The translations under genes were made by a program, and so were the position numbers. The notes under the pieces were generated by a model, which did no database searches, had not been told where the DNA came from, and was given only the letters and a program-made list of their open reading frames with translations. Positions 1-8,200 of a stretch of DNA of 42,243 nt are shown here, piece after piece; within the stretch, counting starts at the first letter, position 1, and every line of letters starts with the position of its first letter. The stretch is from JAFGPJ01 sp964612465 (GTDB taxonomy: Bacteria > Planctomycetota > Phycisphaerae > Sedimentisphaerales > Anaerobacaceae): NCBI GenBank assembly GCA_964612465.1, contig CAZTDF010000010.1, positions 1 through 42,243 of the forward strand, given 5' to 3'.

Positions 1-69
1 GGGCAAAATGGCGTAATACAAGCAATAACAATGGTTTATGGAGATTTTAATGATTTTGGGCGGCGAAAA

Positions 70-119
70 AACAAAGCCAAACAAAGCCAATTAGACTGGA
101 TTCCCGCCTGCGCGGGAAT
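70..119. repeat. dRS3/REP-like palindrome with an adjacent short tandem repeat
   Basis: Positions 100-107 (ATTCCCGC) and 112-119 (GCGGGAAT) are perfect inverted arms around a 4-nt loop, inside the wider motif CTGGATTCCCGCCTGCGCGG. This closely resembles the small dispersed repeat known in Neisseria (dRS3) and many other bacteria. A tandem ACAAAGCCAA duplication lies immediately upstream at about 70-90. There is no U-tract, so it is not a classical terminator, although it sits about 100 nt beyond the ymdB stop. The palindrome is seen directly; membership in a dispersed family is inference. Confidence 0.6.
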
Positions 120-215
120 GACAATGTGGAAGGGTAAAATTACTCTAAAAGAGATAGGAAAAAGAAAGGAGGCAATTAAGAAACGATATACGACATACTA
201 CATGCGAAATACGAG

Positions 216-1067
216 TTAGAAGTTGTTATTGAAGTATTCGGGCTTGCCGTCGTCGCTGTCGTAGATTCTCGCGTCTTCGGTATCTGCGTCGACCCTGATG
301 CGTTCGATTCGCTCGGCCTTTTTCGTGTTGCTGTCGACTGTAACGAGAACTCCGTTCATTTTGACATTGCCGGTCGCTATCTCGAACGGAAAAGGCATCT
401 GCGTTCTGAACGCCTTCAAAACGCTCTCGACGCCGCGGCCGAGCACCGAATCATGGGCACCAGTCATGCCGATATCGGTGATATACGCGGTGCCTTTGGG
501 CAGAATCCTCTCGTCGGCGGTTACGACGTGGGTATGCGTGCCGAAACACAGGCTCGCCCTGCCGTCGAGATGATAGCCCATAGCGATTTTTTCGCTGGTC
601 GCCTCGGCGTGGAAATCGACGATTATAATGTCGGCCTGTTGCTGGAGCTGGGGCAGGATTCGGTCAATGGCATCGTATGGGCAGTCGGCGGGCTTCATGA
701 AAAGCCGCCCTATCAGAGCAACGACTGCTACGGTCGGGCCTTTGCCGGTCTTGTAGATGGCAAAACCTTTGCCGGCCGCATGTCTGGAGAAATTGGCCGG
801 CCGAACGATGTTGTCCGCCGTTTCCAGCGTAGGGATGATTTCCCTTTTGCGGTAGGTATGGTCGCCCAAAGTAATCAGGTTTACGCCGTACCGCAGCAAT
901 TTGTCGTAGATTTGCCGCGTCAGGCCTGAGCCGCCGGCGGCGTTTTCGGCGTTGACGATTACGCAATCAACGCCATGCTCTTTGACAATCAGCTTTAGCT
1001 TATCGGCGATAATCCGCCTGCCGGGCCTACCGACTACGTCACCAATACAGAGTACATTCAGTTTCAT
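216..1067 (-). CDS. ymdB: YmdB-family metallophosphoesterase (2',3'-cyclic nucleotide phosphodiesterase)
   Basis: This 283-residue protein matches the YmdB/DR1281 family in length and motif order. It has the N-terminal metal-binding GD at residues 9-10, VNAEN around 38-42, VDFHAE with His153, and THTH with His178 and His180, followed by the ITDIGMTG segment. The family is cytoplasmic, binds two metals, and hydrolyses 2',3'-cAMP; in Bacillus it affects biofilm and RNA metabolism. The motif that is normally GNH reads GDH here (Asp69), a change at a residue that helps bind phosphate and metal. The gene follows rny on the same strand, as in the conserved rny-ymdB pair, but a four-helix-bundle gene separates them. 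The ATG at 1067 gives the canonical N-terminus. The family call is firm; the exact substrate is inferred. Confidence 0.92.
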   Translation of the reverse strand: MKLNVLCIGDVVGRPGRRIIADKLKLIVKEHGVDCVIVNAENAAGGSGLTRQIYDKLLRYGVNLITLGDHTYRKREIIPTLETADNIVRPANFSRHAAGKGFAIYKTGKGPTVAVVALIGRLFMKPADCPYDAIDRILPQLQQQADIIIVDFHAEATSEKIAMGYHLDGRASLCFGTHTHVVTADERILPKGTAYITDIGMTGAHDSVLGRGVESVLKAFRTQMPFPFEIATGNVKMNGVLVTVDSNTKKAERIERIRVDADTEDARIYDSDDGKPEYFNNNF

Positions 1068-1070
1068 AAT

Positions 1071-1105
1071 TCGTATTTAGTATGTCGTATGTCGTATGTC
1101 GTGCA
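1071..1105. repeat. heptamer array (TATGTCG)3, left border of the four-helix-bundle gene
   Basis: Three perfect tandem copies of TATGTCG occupy 1081-1101, preceded by a degenerate TTCGTATTTAG. The array lies directly between the ymdB start and the stop of the four-helix-bundle gene. The same heptamer occurs in inverted orientation on the other side of that gene at about 1486-1530, and a degenerate form follows ymdB at about 186-215. Confidence 0.75.
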
Positions 1106-1106
1106 T

Positions 1107-1469
1107 TTATTCAAGTTTTTTTAGGAGATTTGTAATCATCCGACCAATATGATCCAGTTTATCAAGCAACATAGCTTCTGTGTCCGCTTGTATATACTTC
1201 AGCTCTTTTGATATTGTTATCTGGGTTTCCAGTTCAGCACAACTGCCCAGTGTTACGTACAGGAATTGTCTGTATTCCTTATTATGATATCTTTTAAAAC
1301 CTTCTGCTATATTTGAGGGTATCGAAATTGCCGACCGTCTCATTTGACTTACGATGCCATATATCTCTTGTTTCGGGAATCTTTCTGTTGATTTATAGAT
1401 ATCTTTGACCAAGTCGATTCCCAAATTCCAGACATTTAAATCCCTATAAGTTTCTATTTTCTTTGCCAT
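1107..1469 (-). CDS. four-helix-bundle protein (23S rRNA intervening-sequence type)
   Basis: This 120-residue protein has the hallmarks of the S23/IVP four-helix-bundle family: an N-terminal DLNVWNLGIDLVKDIY segment, the central QMRRSAISIPSNIAEGF motif at about residues 42-58, then EYRQFLYVTLGSCAELETQ. Family members were first found in insertions within 23S rRNA genes and are now known as scattered orphan genes, usually cytoplasmic and of unknown role; some resemble diversity-generating-retroelement accessory proteins. Here it sits between rny and ymdB and is enclosed by inverted arrays of the TATGTCG heptamer, suggesting that gene and repeats arrived together. No Shine-Dalgarno motif is visible upstream of the ATG at 1469. 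The family call is strong; the function is unknown. Confidence 0.88.
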   Translation of the reverse strand: MAKKIETYRDLNVWNLGIDLVKDIYKSTERFPKQEIYGIVSQMRRSAISIPSNIAEGFKRYHNKEYRQFLYVTLGSCAELETQITISKELKYIQADTEAMLLDKLDHIGRMITNLLKKLE

Positions 1470-1485
1470 ATATTATTTATGCGTT

Positions 1486-1530
1486 TAAGACATACGACAT
1501 ACCACATACGACATACGATACATGATATAC
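1486..1530. repeat. heptamer array (ACATACG-type), right border of the four-helix-bundle gene
   Basis: The tract reads ACATACG ACATACC ACATACG ACATACG followed by degenerate units up to about 1530. It is the reverse complement of the TATGTCG unit at 1081-1101, so the two arrays form long inverted repeats around the four-helix-bundle gene and separate it from the 3' end of rny. Confidence 0.75.
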
Positions 1531-1541
1531 GCAATAAGTTA

Positions 1542-3122
1542 TTATTTAGCGTATTCGATGCAGCGTACTTCTCGCAGCAGCGTTACCTGGATCTCGCCGG
1601 GATAGGTCATTTCGTCTTCGACCTTTTTTGCAATATCACGGGCGATTTTCATGGCCGATTCGTCGTCCACCTCTTCTGCGGAAACGATGACCCGGATTTC
1701 CCGCCCCGCCTGAATGGCGTACGCGTTTTCAACGCCCTTGAAGCTGCCGGCAATCTCCTCGAGTTTTTCCAGCCGTTTGATATACCTTTCAAGCGTTTCT
1801 CTCCGTGCACCGGGGCGCGAAGCGCTGATTGCATCGGCGGCGGCGACCAGCGGAGTATAAGGATTATCCGGCGGAATATCGCCGTGGTGCCCTGCGACAG
1901 CGTTGAGAACAACAGGCGATTCGTTGAAGCGCTTGAGATAATTCGTGCCTATCGTGGGGTGGTTGCCTTCGATGTCATGGTCAATGGCCTTGCCGATATC
2001 GTGCAGAAGTCCGGCACGCCTTGCCAGCGAACCATCCAGGCCAAGCTCGTCGGCCATGACCTGAGACAGAAATGCAACTTCGACACTGTGTCGCAGGACG
2101 TTCTGGCCGTAACTTGTCCTGTAGCTCAAAGCACCCAGCAAACTAACTATCTTGTTATTCAATCCCCGGATATTGGTCTCGACGGTGGCTTCTTTGCCAA
2201 TCTGCAACAGCTTATGGTTGACGTCCTTTTTCGTCTGGACGACAAGCTCTTCGATTCGGGACGGATGTATTCGTCCATCCTGTATGAGCCGCTCCATCGA
2301 GAGGCGGGCGACCTCGCGTCTGACGGGATTGAAGCCGCTGACGACAATCATCCCGGGAGTATCATCGACGATGACATCGACGCCGGTTGCTTTCTCAAAC
2401 GCACGAATATTGCGTCCCTCTCTGCCGATGATTCTGCCCTTCATATCGTCGTTGGGTATCTCGACGGTCGAGACGGTTGCTTCGCATGTTTGCTCGGCGG
2501 CGTAACGCTGGATTGCGGAACTGATGATTTCCCGGCTCTTTTCGTCGGCAGTTTCATTGGTTTCTTCTACTTTGCGCTGAATCAATGCCGACATTTCGTG
2601 CTCGCATTCGTCTTCGAGACGCTTCAAGAGCAGCTCTGTGGCCTCTCCAACATTCATAGCGGTGATTTTCAGCAGTTGGTTCTTCTGCTGCGCCATCAAA
2701 ACAGAAAGCTGTTTTTCCTTAAGGCCAATATTGTGAACCCTTCTATCGACCTCCTTTTGCTGCTGCTTCAACGTATTTTCACGCTGGGCAAGCATTTCAT
2801 TCTGACGATCAAGCCCATCCTCGCGTTTGGTCAGCCGCATTTCATTTTCGTGCAGCTCGGCACGCGCCTTATTGGCCTCGGTTGCGAATTGCTCTCGTTT
2901 CTTGATAGTCTCCGCTGCTGCATCGATCTGGGCGGACTTAATTATGTTCTCCGCTTCCCTTTTGGCACCTTCAACCTGCCGTTGCAGGTCCTGTTCCAGG
3001 GTTTTAGCTTTCGCTCTGGTAATTATCTGGCTAACAACGGCAGTCAGCCCTATACCCAGAAGAAAAGCAATAATGGTGGCCATGATATCGGGCAGCAGAA
3101 TTTCCATCATTATGGTATCCAT
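1542..3122 (-). CDS. rny: ribonuclease Y
   Basis: RNase Y is a membrane-anchored endoribonuclease that starts mRNA decay. The 526-residue length fits. There is an N-terminal membrane segment at about residues 11-34, then a long charged coiled coil (about 36-210), a KH domain with the RNA-binding GREG loop at 233-236, and an HD phosphohydrolase domain with His345 and the metal-binding HD pair at 374-375 (LLHDIGKAIDHD). The C-terminal region ending in a basic VRCIEYAK tail is typical. The ATG at 3122 has a GGGAAAGG-type ribosome binding site about 9 nt upstream on the minus strand. The gene normally pairs with ymdB, which lies downstream beyond an inserted small gene. Confident identification. 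Confidence 0.96.
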   Translation of the reverse strand: MDTIMMEILLPDIMATIIAFLLGIGLTAVVSQIITRAKAKTLEQDLQRQVEGAKREAENIIKSAQIDAAAETIKKREQFATEANKARAELHENEMRLTKREDGLDRQNEMLAQRENTLKQQQKEVDRRVHNIGLKEKQLSVLMAQQKNQLLKITAMNVGEATELLLKRLEDECEHEMSALIQRKVEETNETADEKSREIISSAIQRYAAEQTCEATVSTVEIPNDDMKGRIIGREGRNIRAFEKATGVDVIVDDTPGMIVVSGFNPVRREVARLSMERLIQDGRIHPSRIEELVVQTKKDVNHKLLQIGKEATVETNIRGLNNKIVSLLGALSYRTSYGQNVLRHSVEVAFLSQVMADELGLDGSLARRAGLLHDIGKAIDHDIEGNHPTIGTNYLKRFNESPVVLNAVAGHHGDIPPDNPYTPLVAAADAISASRPGARRETLERYIKRLEKLEEIAGSFKGVENAYAIQAGREIRVIVSAEEVDDESAMKIARDIAKKVEDEMTYPGEIQVTLLREVRCIEYAK

Positions 3123-4184
3123 AATATTCTACCTTTCCCTTGTAGTTCTCAACGAGTTCTCAAAACATCGCTCAATTGGAAAGACTACGGGTACCTCGGC
3201 AGGAAAGCCGCAAAGAAATGGTTGTGAGTAACGAAATCCTTTTCACCCGAGCGCAGAATCAGCTACTTAGTGCCAAAATATCCTCTAAATGTGGTAATTT
3301 AGGCACCAGAAGGTTTATATGTCCCCTGTAATTTGCCGATTTTATGCTCAAAACTAACACTCCCTCGCGTATAAGCGAACGCTTTTTCAAGCAGATTCCG
3401 TTTCACGCTAAATTCACTTTTCAGCACCAAACAAGAGGTTCTGAATTACTATTGTCATTCAGAGTTCGTAACCGGCGCTAAAAGCGTCTTTGCAACTTAA
3501 ATACCTTAGAAAGAGAAGCTTACAAGCTTTCTCCTTTGTATGTGCCCCTTAACATAGTAACAATAAAACTTCAAAGATAAATGGGACACCCCATAATCTC
3601 GTTCGTCAACAGTTGCTTATTTTATCCAATGATAGACCCTTTATGAAAATTGGTCAAGAAAAAAAATCCGCGAATTGCCGATTTTGTAGCTACCGGCCTC
3701 CCGGATAATAAAAAATATACAAAAATAGCCATTCAGCTCCTTGAAATTTTATTGAATATTCCCATAAGTGGTTTATCCACATATAATGAAAGATTTCTGC
3801 TATTCTGATCGATTACAATAGCTCTTGGACTTTTCGGAAACAGAAGACAAGAACTTGAGTTATAAAATTTAACTAATTGTCTCGAATATTTCAAATACGC
3901 TGTTAAAGCCGGAGAAAAGTATGGCTTCTACCACTTTTAGGGCACATACCAATAAGAGCAGCTTGTAAGTGGCAGTTTTACCGACTTCTATGACTTCTAC
4001 GATGAAGGTCCTTAAAAAACGTAATATTTTACACAGATTTAACCTTCCCAATCTCCATCTGGTGTACAATTATCGCTGAATAGCATCCCCCATAATAAAG
4101 GAGCTTCCTTCTGAGAAGGATTAGTATAGCACGAAATCTCATGTAAAATTCATGTTATAAATTATAGATTATTGCATAGCATTT
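3123..4184. other. long AT-rich intergenic region with no supported gene
   Basis: About 1.06 kb separates divergent rny and udg. I see no convincing coding region; a 66-codon minus-strand frame at 3869-4069 has no recognisable motif or ribosome binding site. Small inverted repeats occur at about 3508-3533 (AAGCTT-centred) and 4107-4119 (CCTTC TGA GAAGG). One perfect DnaA-box match, TTATCCACA, lies at 3773-3781, but no second good box was found, so an origin is not supported. Promoters for both flanking genes presumably lie here. Confidence 0.5.
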
Positions 4185-4937
4185 ATGATGCTGTTAGAAT
4201 TGCTTGGGATGGAGAAAAATATAGACCTTAAAAAATTTGTCAGGCAGCACATTGAGATGGAGCGGTTTTTCACCGGCTTTGCTCTCAAAGGCAGGCCTGA
4301 AGCACACGAAACACAAGATCGGGAGGAAATTATGGCTGTCGCCGAGAAAACCGCTGAGCTTGAAAAAATCGCCGTGGAAGTTAATCAATGCCGCAAGTGC
4401 GAGTTGGGTTCGCTACGGACAAACACCGTGCCCGGCGAAGGAAATCCGAATGCCCGCATAATGTTCGTCGGTGAAGCACCCGGAGCCGACGAAGATGCAC
4501 AAGGCAGACCGTTCGTCGGCAGGGCCGGGCAGCTTTTGGACAAGATAATCGAAGCCTGCGGGCTGAAACGAAGCGATATCTTTATCGGCAATATATTAAA
4601 GTGCCGCCCGCCCGAGAATCGCGACCCTCGGGCCGAGGAGATAATAAGCTGTCTGCCCTATCTGCAGAGACAAATTGAGATAATAGATCCTGAGATTATT
4701 GTTGCCCTTGGCGCTCACGCCGCCAAGACACTTTTAAATACAACCAAGCCGATAGGGCAACTGCGGGGCCAGTTTCACGATTATTACGCCGGTATCGGCA
4801 AGCCGCCTGTGAAACTAATGGCCACATATCACACGGCTTATCTACTGCGAAATTACTCACAGGAGAACCGCAGAAAGGTCTGGGAGGATATGAAAAAAGT
4901 CCTTGCCGAACTCGGCCTGCCAATTCCCAACAAATAG
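4185..4937 (+). CDS. udg: family 4 uracil-DNA glycosylase (4Fe-4S)
   Basis: This enzyme removes uracil from DNA to start base-excision repair. The 250-residue protein has the family 4 signature GEAPGADED at 97-105, followed by QGRPFVGRAGQLLD. Four cysteines are placed to bind the iron-sulfur cluster: Cys69 and Cys72 (CRKC), Cys140 (LKCRPP) and Cys156 (SCLPYL). The C-terminal active-site motif, usually HPS/HPA, reads TYHTAYLLR, with His216 kept and Pro replaced by Thr. About 50 residues precede the catalytic core; the ATG at 4185 and the adjacent ATG at 4188 are both possible and neither has a strong ribosome binding site. It stands alone between two long intergenic regions. Confidence 0.93.
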   Translation: MMLLELLGMEKNIDLKKFVRQHIEMERFFTGFALKGRPEAHETQDREEIMAVAEKTAELEKIAVEVNQCRKCELGSLRTNTVPGEGNPNARIMFVGEAPGADEDAQGRPFVGRAGQLLDKIIEACGLKRSDIFIGNILKCRPPENRDPRAEEIISCLPYLQRQIEIIDPEIIVALGAHAAKTLLNTTKPIGQLRGQFHDYYAGIGKPPVKLMATYHTAYLLRNYSQENRRKVWEDMKKVLAELGLPIPNK

Positions 4938-5290
4938 CCTACAAGGCAATCAAACCTTGCTGCTGATAATAGTCACAAATCAATGTTTCCAAGCTATTTT
5001 TTGCTAAAAAAGTGAAAATTTCGTAACGAAAACCATCTTTAATCGTCTTATTAATAGACAACCAAGCATTTATAATGACAGAAATAGGGCAATAATCAGA
5101 ATATGTCTTGAAAATTCAACCATTTATATGTTAAAGTTATATATGGCCAGGTTAAGGAGGCGGGCTTACAAGTTTCCGCGAGATTTCGTATTATTTCGTA
5201 AGCTGCTTCCGTTTTGCATCGGGCCTGTATTCCAAACCTGACTTATATATGTGCTTCGAACTTGTGATATATATTGGAAAGGGCAAAAAA
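4938..5290. other. intergenic leader region upstream of the giant beta-helix gene
   Basis: The 353-nt gap holds no gene that I can support. A possible weak promoter contains TTGAAA at 5108-5113, but its -10 is poor. A 6-bp pair GCTTAC/GTAAGC brackets about 5163-5202. The clear element is a GGAAAGGG ribosome binding site at 5276-5283, 7 nt before the ATG at 5291. That site decides the start of the next gene over an in-frame ATG at 5249. Confidence 0.45.
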
Positions 5291-8200
5291 ATGAAGAGGG
5301 TAATTCTACTGAGTCTTGCTCTATTGTCGGTCGCAACTGCACATGCACAAGCGGAAACACGCTTCGTTCCGGCCATGTATGCGACTATCCAGCAGGCAAT
5401 AGACGATAGTAATGACGGAGACGTAGTCATTGTCGAAGCCGGCACATATCGCGAAAACATCAATTTTTCCGGCAAGAATATCGTGGTTAGCAGTACCCAT
5501 CCCGAAGATCCTGAAAATGTAGCGGTTACTATTATAGATGGCCAAGGCAAGGGCAGCGTAGTAGTCTTTGAAAACGGAGAAACTTCCGAAGCGGTACTGA
5601 CTGGTTTTACCATCACAGGCGGTTATGGAACAAAGGATACGACAATGCCGGAAGTTGGCTACCTGTACTGGGGAGGCGGCGTCTGTTGCATGAATGCTTC
5701 GCCGACTATCAAATGTAATGTGATTACCGGCAATACCGGCCCATCGGATATGACAGGAGATGATTCGCAGCAGTGGAAATTGTGCTACGGCGGCGGAATT
5801 GGCTGTATCCAATCCAATGCAATTGTTACTCGGAACATTATTAAGGATAATTCCGCCTATGGGGGTGGCGGAATCATGGTATACCTGGAAAATTCAAAGA
5901 TCACGAACAATTTAATATATGATAATTCCGCATCTATCGGCGGCGGCGTCTATATGATATACGCCGGACAACTTATCAATAATACTATCGTTGGTAACGA
6001 TTCAAGCTCGTCCCTGTCAGGCGGTAATGTTTGCGCCGCATCTCACATAGACATCGGTCAGTGCCGGATAGCAAACAATATAATCTGCAATGCCAAATCA
6101 GGAGGCGGCATATATACTGAAAATTTCGGAGAAGGTTATGGAGAAGATTTTATCGCATTTAATAACGTCTGGAACAATCTGCCGGGCAATTACTACGCAA
6201 ATGATCCGGATACTTACGAGATAATTTCCGGCGACGCGGTCGACATGACAGGCACCAACGGCAATATATCCCAGGATCCGCTTTTTGGTGATAATTTCCA
6301 CATCGCCGCTAATTCGCCATGCCACGATGCAGGAGACCCGAATTATGCCCCTTATCCGTGGCAGCGTGATATCGATGGCGAATATGCTGTGATGGGTGAA
6401 CGTGTCGATATTGGCGCCGATGAAGTTACCGGCAATTCCAGACCGGTAGCGGATGCGGGAGACGACCAGTTCTTCGATGCAATCGTGGCGAACATCACCC
6501 TCGACGGTACCGGCTCTTTCGATTTTAATGCCGATGATGTTATTTCCTATCAATGGCGACAGATTAGCGGTACGAATGTTATCATTATGAATCCCGATAC
6601 TCCCGAGCCCAACTTTGCACCTCCTGTCGAGGATATTTACATTTTTGAGCTTACTGTATTTGACGGCAGCTTTTACAGTCAGCCCGACAGCGTGATGATA
6701 GTGGTTGGCAATCGCGCACCGATTGCAGAAGCCGGCGACGAGCAGGCCTGTGAACCCCGCCAGGAAGTAACACTCAACGGCTCGGCATCGTATGATCTCG
6801 ACGAGGATGATACGCTAAGCTACAGTTGGTCTCAGATTTCAGGCCCGAGCGTGGAGCTTATGGATCCGAATACCCAAACGCCTTGTTTTACGCCAAACCT
6901 TATCGGAGAATATGTCTTCGAACTGGTTGTAAATGATGGAACCGCTACGAGTTTACCCGATACCGTCACGGTTATCTCCAGAATCGGAAGCGAGCCGGAT
7001 GCCTATGGCTACCACTGTATCAACAGCGACAGTTTCTGGGGGCCAAAATATAACTGGACGGATATTCAGGATACGGGAACTGTTATCACCGGACTGGATT
7101 ACAGTTTCGAGGAATACGTAGGTCCATTCTCCATCGGATTCGACTTTAATTTCTACGGCAGCATTTATAAAAGTTTCTATGTTCAATCGAACGGCGTGAT
7201 CAGCTTCAACGCAGGGATTGTACCCTACATGAATGAGGAAATCCCGGCCGTCGACGAAGCCAACAACATCATAGCCTGGATGTGGACATACATGTATCCT
7301 ACAGAAACTTCAAAAATCTATTATCAGCAGTTCGGTAGTTTTACAGTCATTCAGTTCGTCGATTATGAGATAGGCTGGGGCGGATTTGTAAACGCAGAAG
7401 TAAAAATTTACAGATCGGGCAAAATCATAATCCAATACAGGGATTTTTCCGAAGATGCTGATATATTTCAGTATACTGTTGGAATAGAGAACGCCAACGG
7501 CACAATCGGTACGCAGGCTGCATTCAATGATTATGATTACCTCCATGGTGAGCTGGCAATTGAATTCTCACTCGGCCCGCCTGACAGGCCGGTTGCCGAT
7601 GCGGGGCCCGACCAGCACGTCGCGGAACCGCAGTTGATCACGCTCGACGGCAGCGGCAGCTATGTCTATGGCCCGGACAGTTTCCTCGAATACGAGTGGG
7701 ACCAGCTTGAAGGTTCGGCCGTGGAATTGACCGATCCGACAGGAATGCATCCCACGTTCATACCGGAGGCTGAGGGTGAATACCGGTTTGAACTGGTCGT
7801 CATCGGCGAGGAGGATTTCAGCGAGCCTGATGAAGTGCTGATTCTGGTAGGCAACCAGCCCCCGATTATCGATGTCGGACCAAATCAAGTCTCTCCTGTC
7901 TCCGGCCGGGTCACTCTCGATGGCACTGGTTCTTACGATCCTGATCGTATTGACGAGCTGTCATACAAATGGACACAGTTGGAAGGACCTGAAGTTACCC
8001 TCAGAAATACCGAGACGGCAACTCCTTACTTCTTTTGCCCAGAGGAAGGTACATACGTGTTCGAACTGGTTGTCACTGACGGTTTGGTCGACAGCGAGCC
8101 TCGTTTGATAGAGGTGGCGACCGTTACCGTGACAAATAATCAGTATAATTTAGATCCAGGTTTCTATACCGAAGAAGAATATTTTCACTATCCCAATGTT

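Noticed and set aside
453..929. Plus-strand frame of 158 codons opposite ymdB
   Set aside because: Antisense shadow of ymdB with no family motifs.
1071..1530. Heptamer arrays as a CRISPR array
   Set aside because: Units are 7 bp, directly adjacent without spacers, and no cas genes are present.
1479..3227. Long plus-strand open frame of 582 codons opposite rny
   Set aside because: It is the antisense shadow of rny, whose KH and HD motifs are unmistakable on the minus strand.
3773..3781. Perfect DnaA box TTATCCACA as a sign of a replication origin
   Set aside because: Only one good box was found in the 1-kb AT-rich gap; no cluster and no dnaA, dnaN or gyr genes nearby.
3869..4069. 66-codon minus-strand frame in the rny-udg gap
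   Set aside because: No recognisable motif, no ribosome binding site, AT-rich hydrophobic composition; likely chance.
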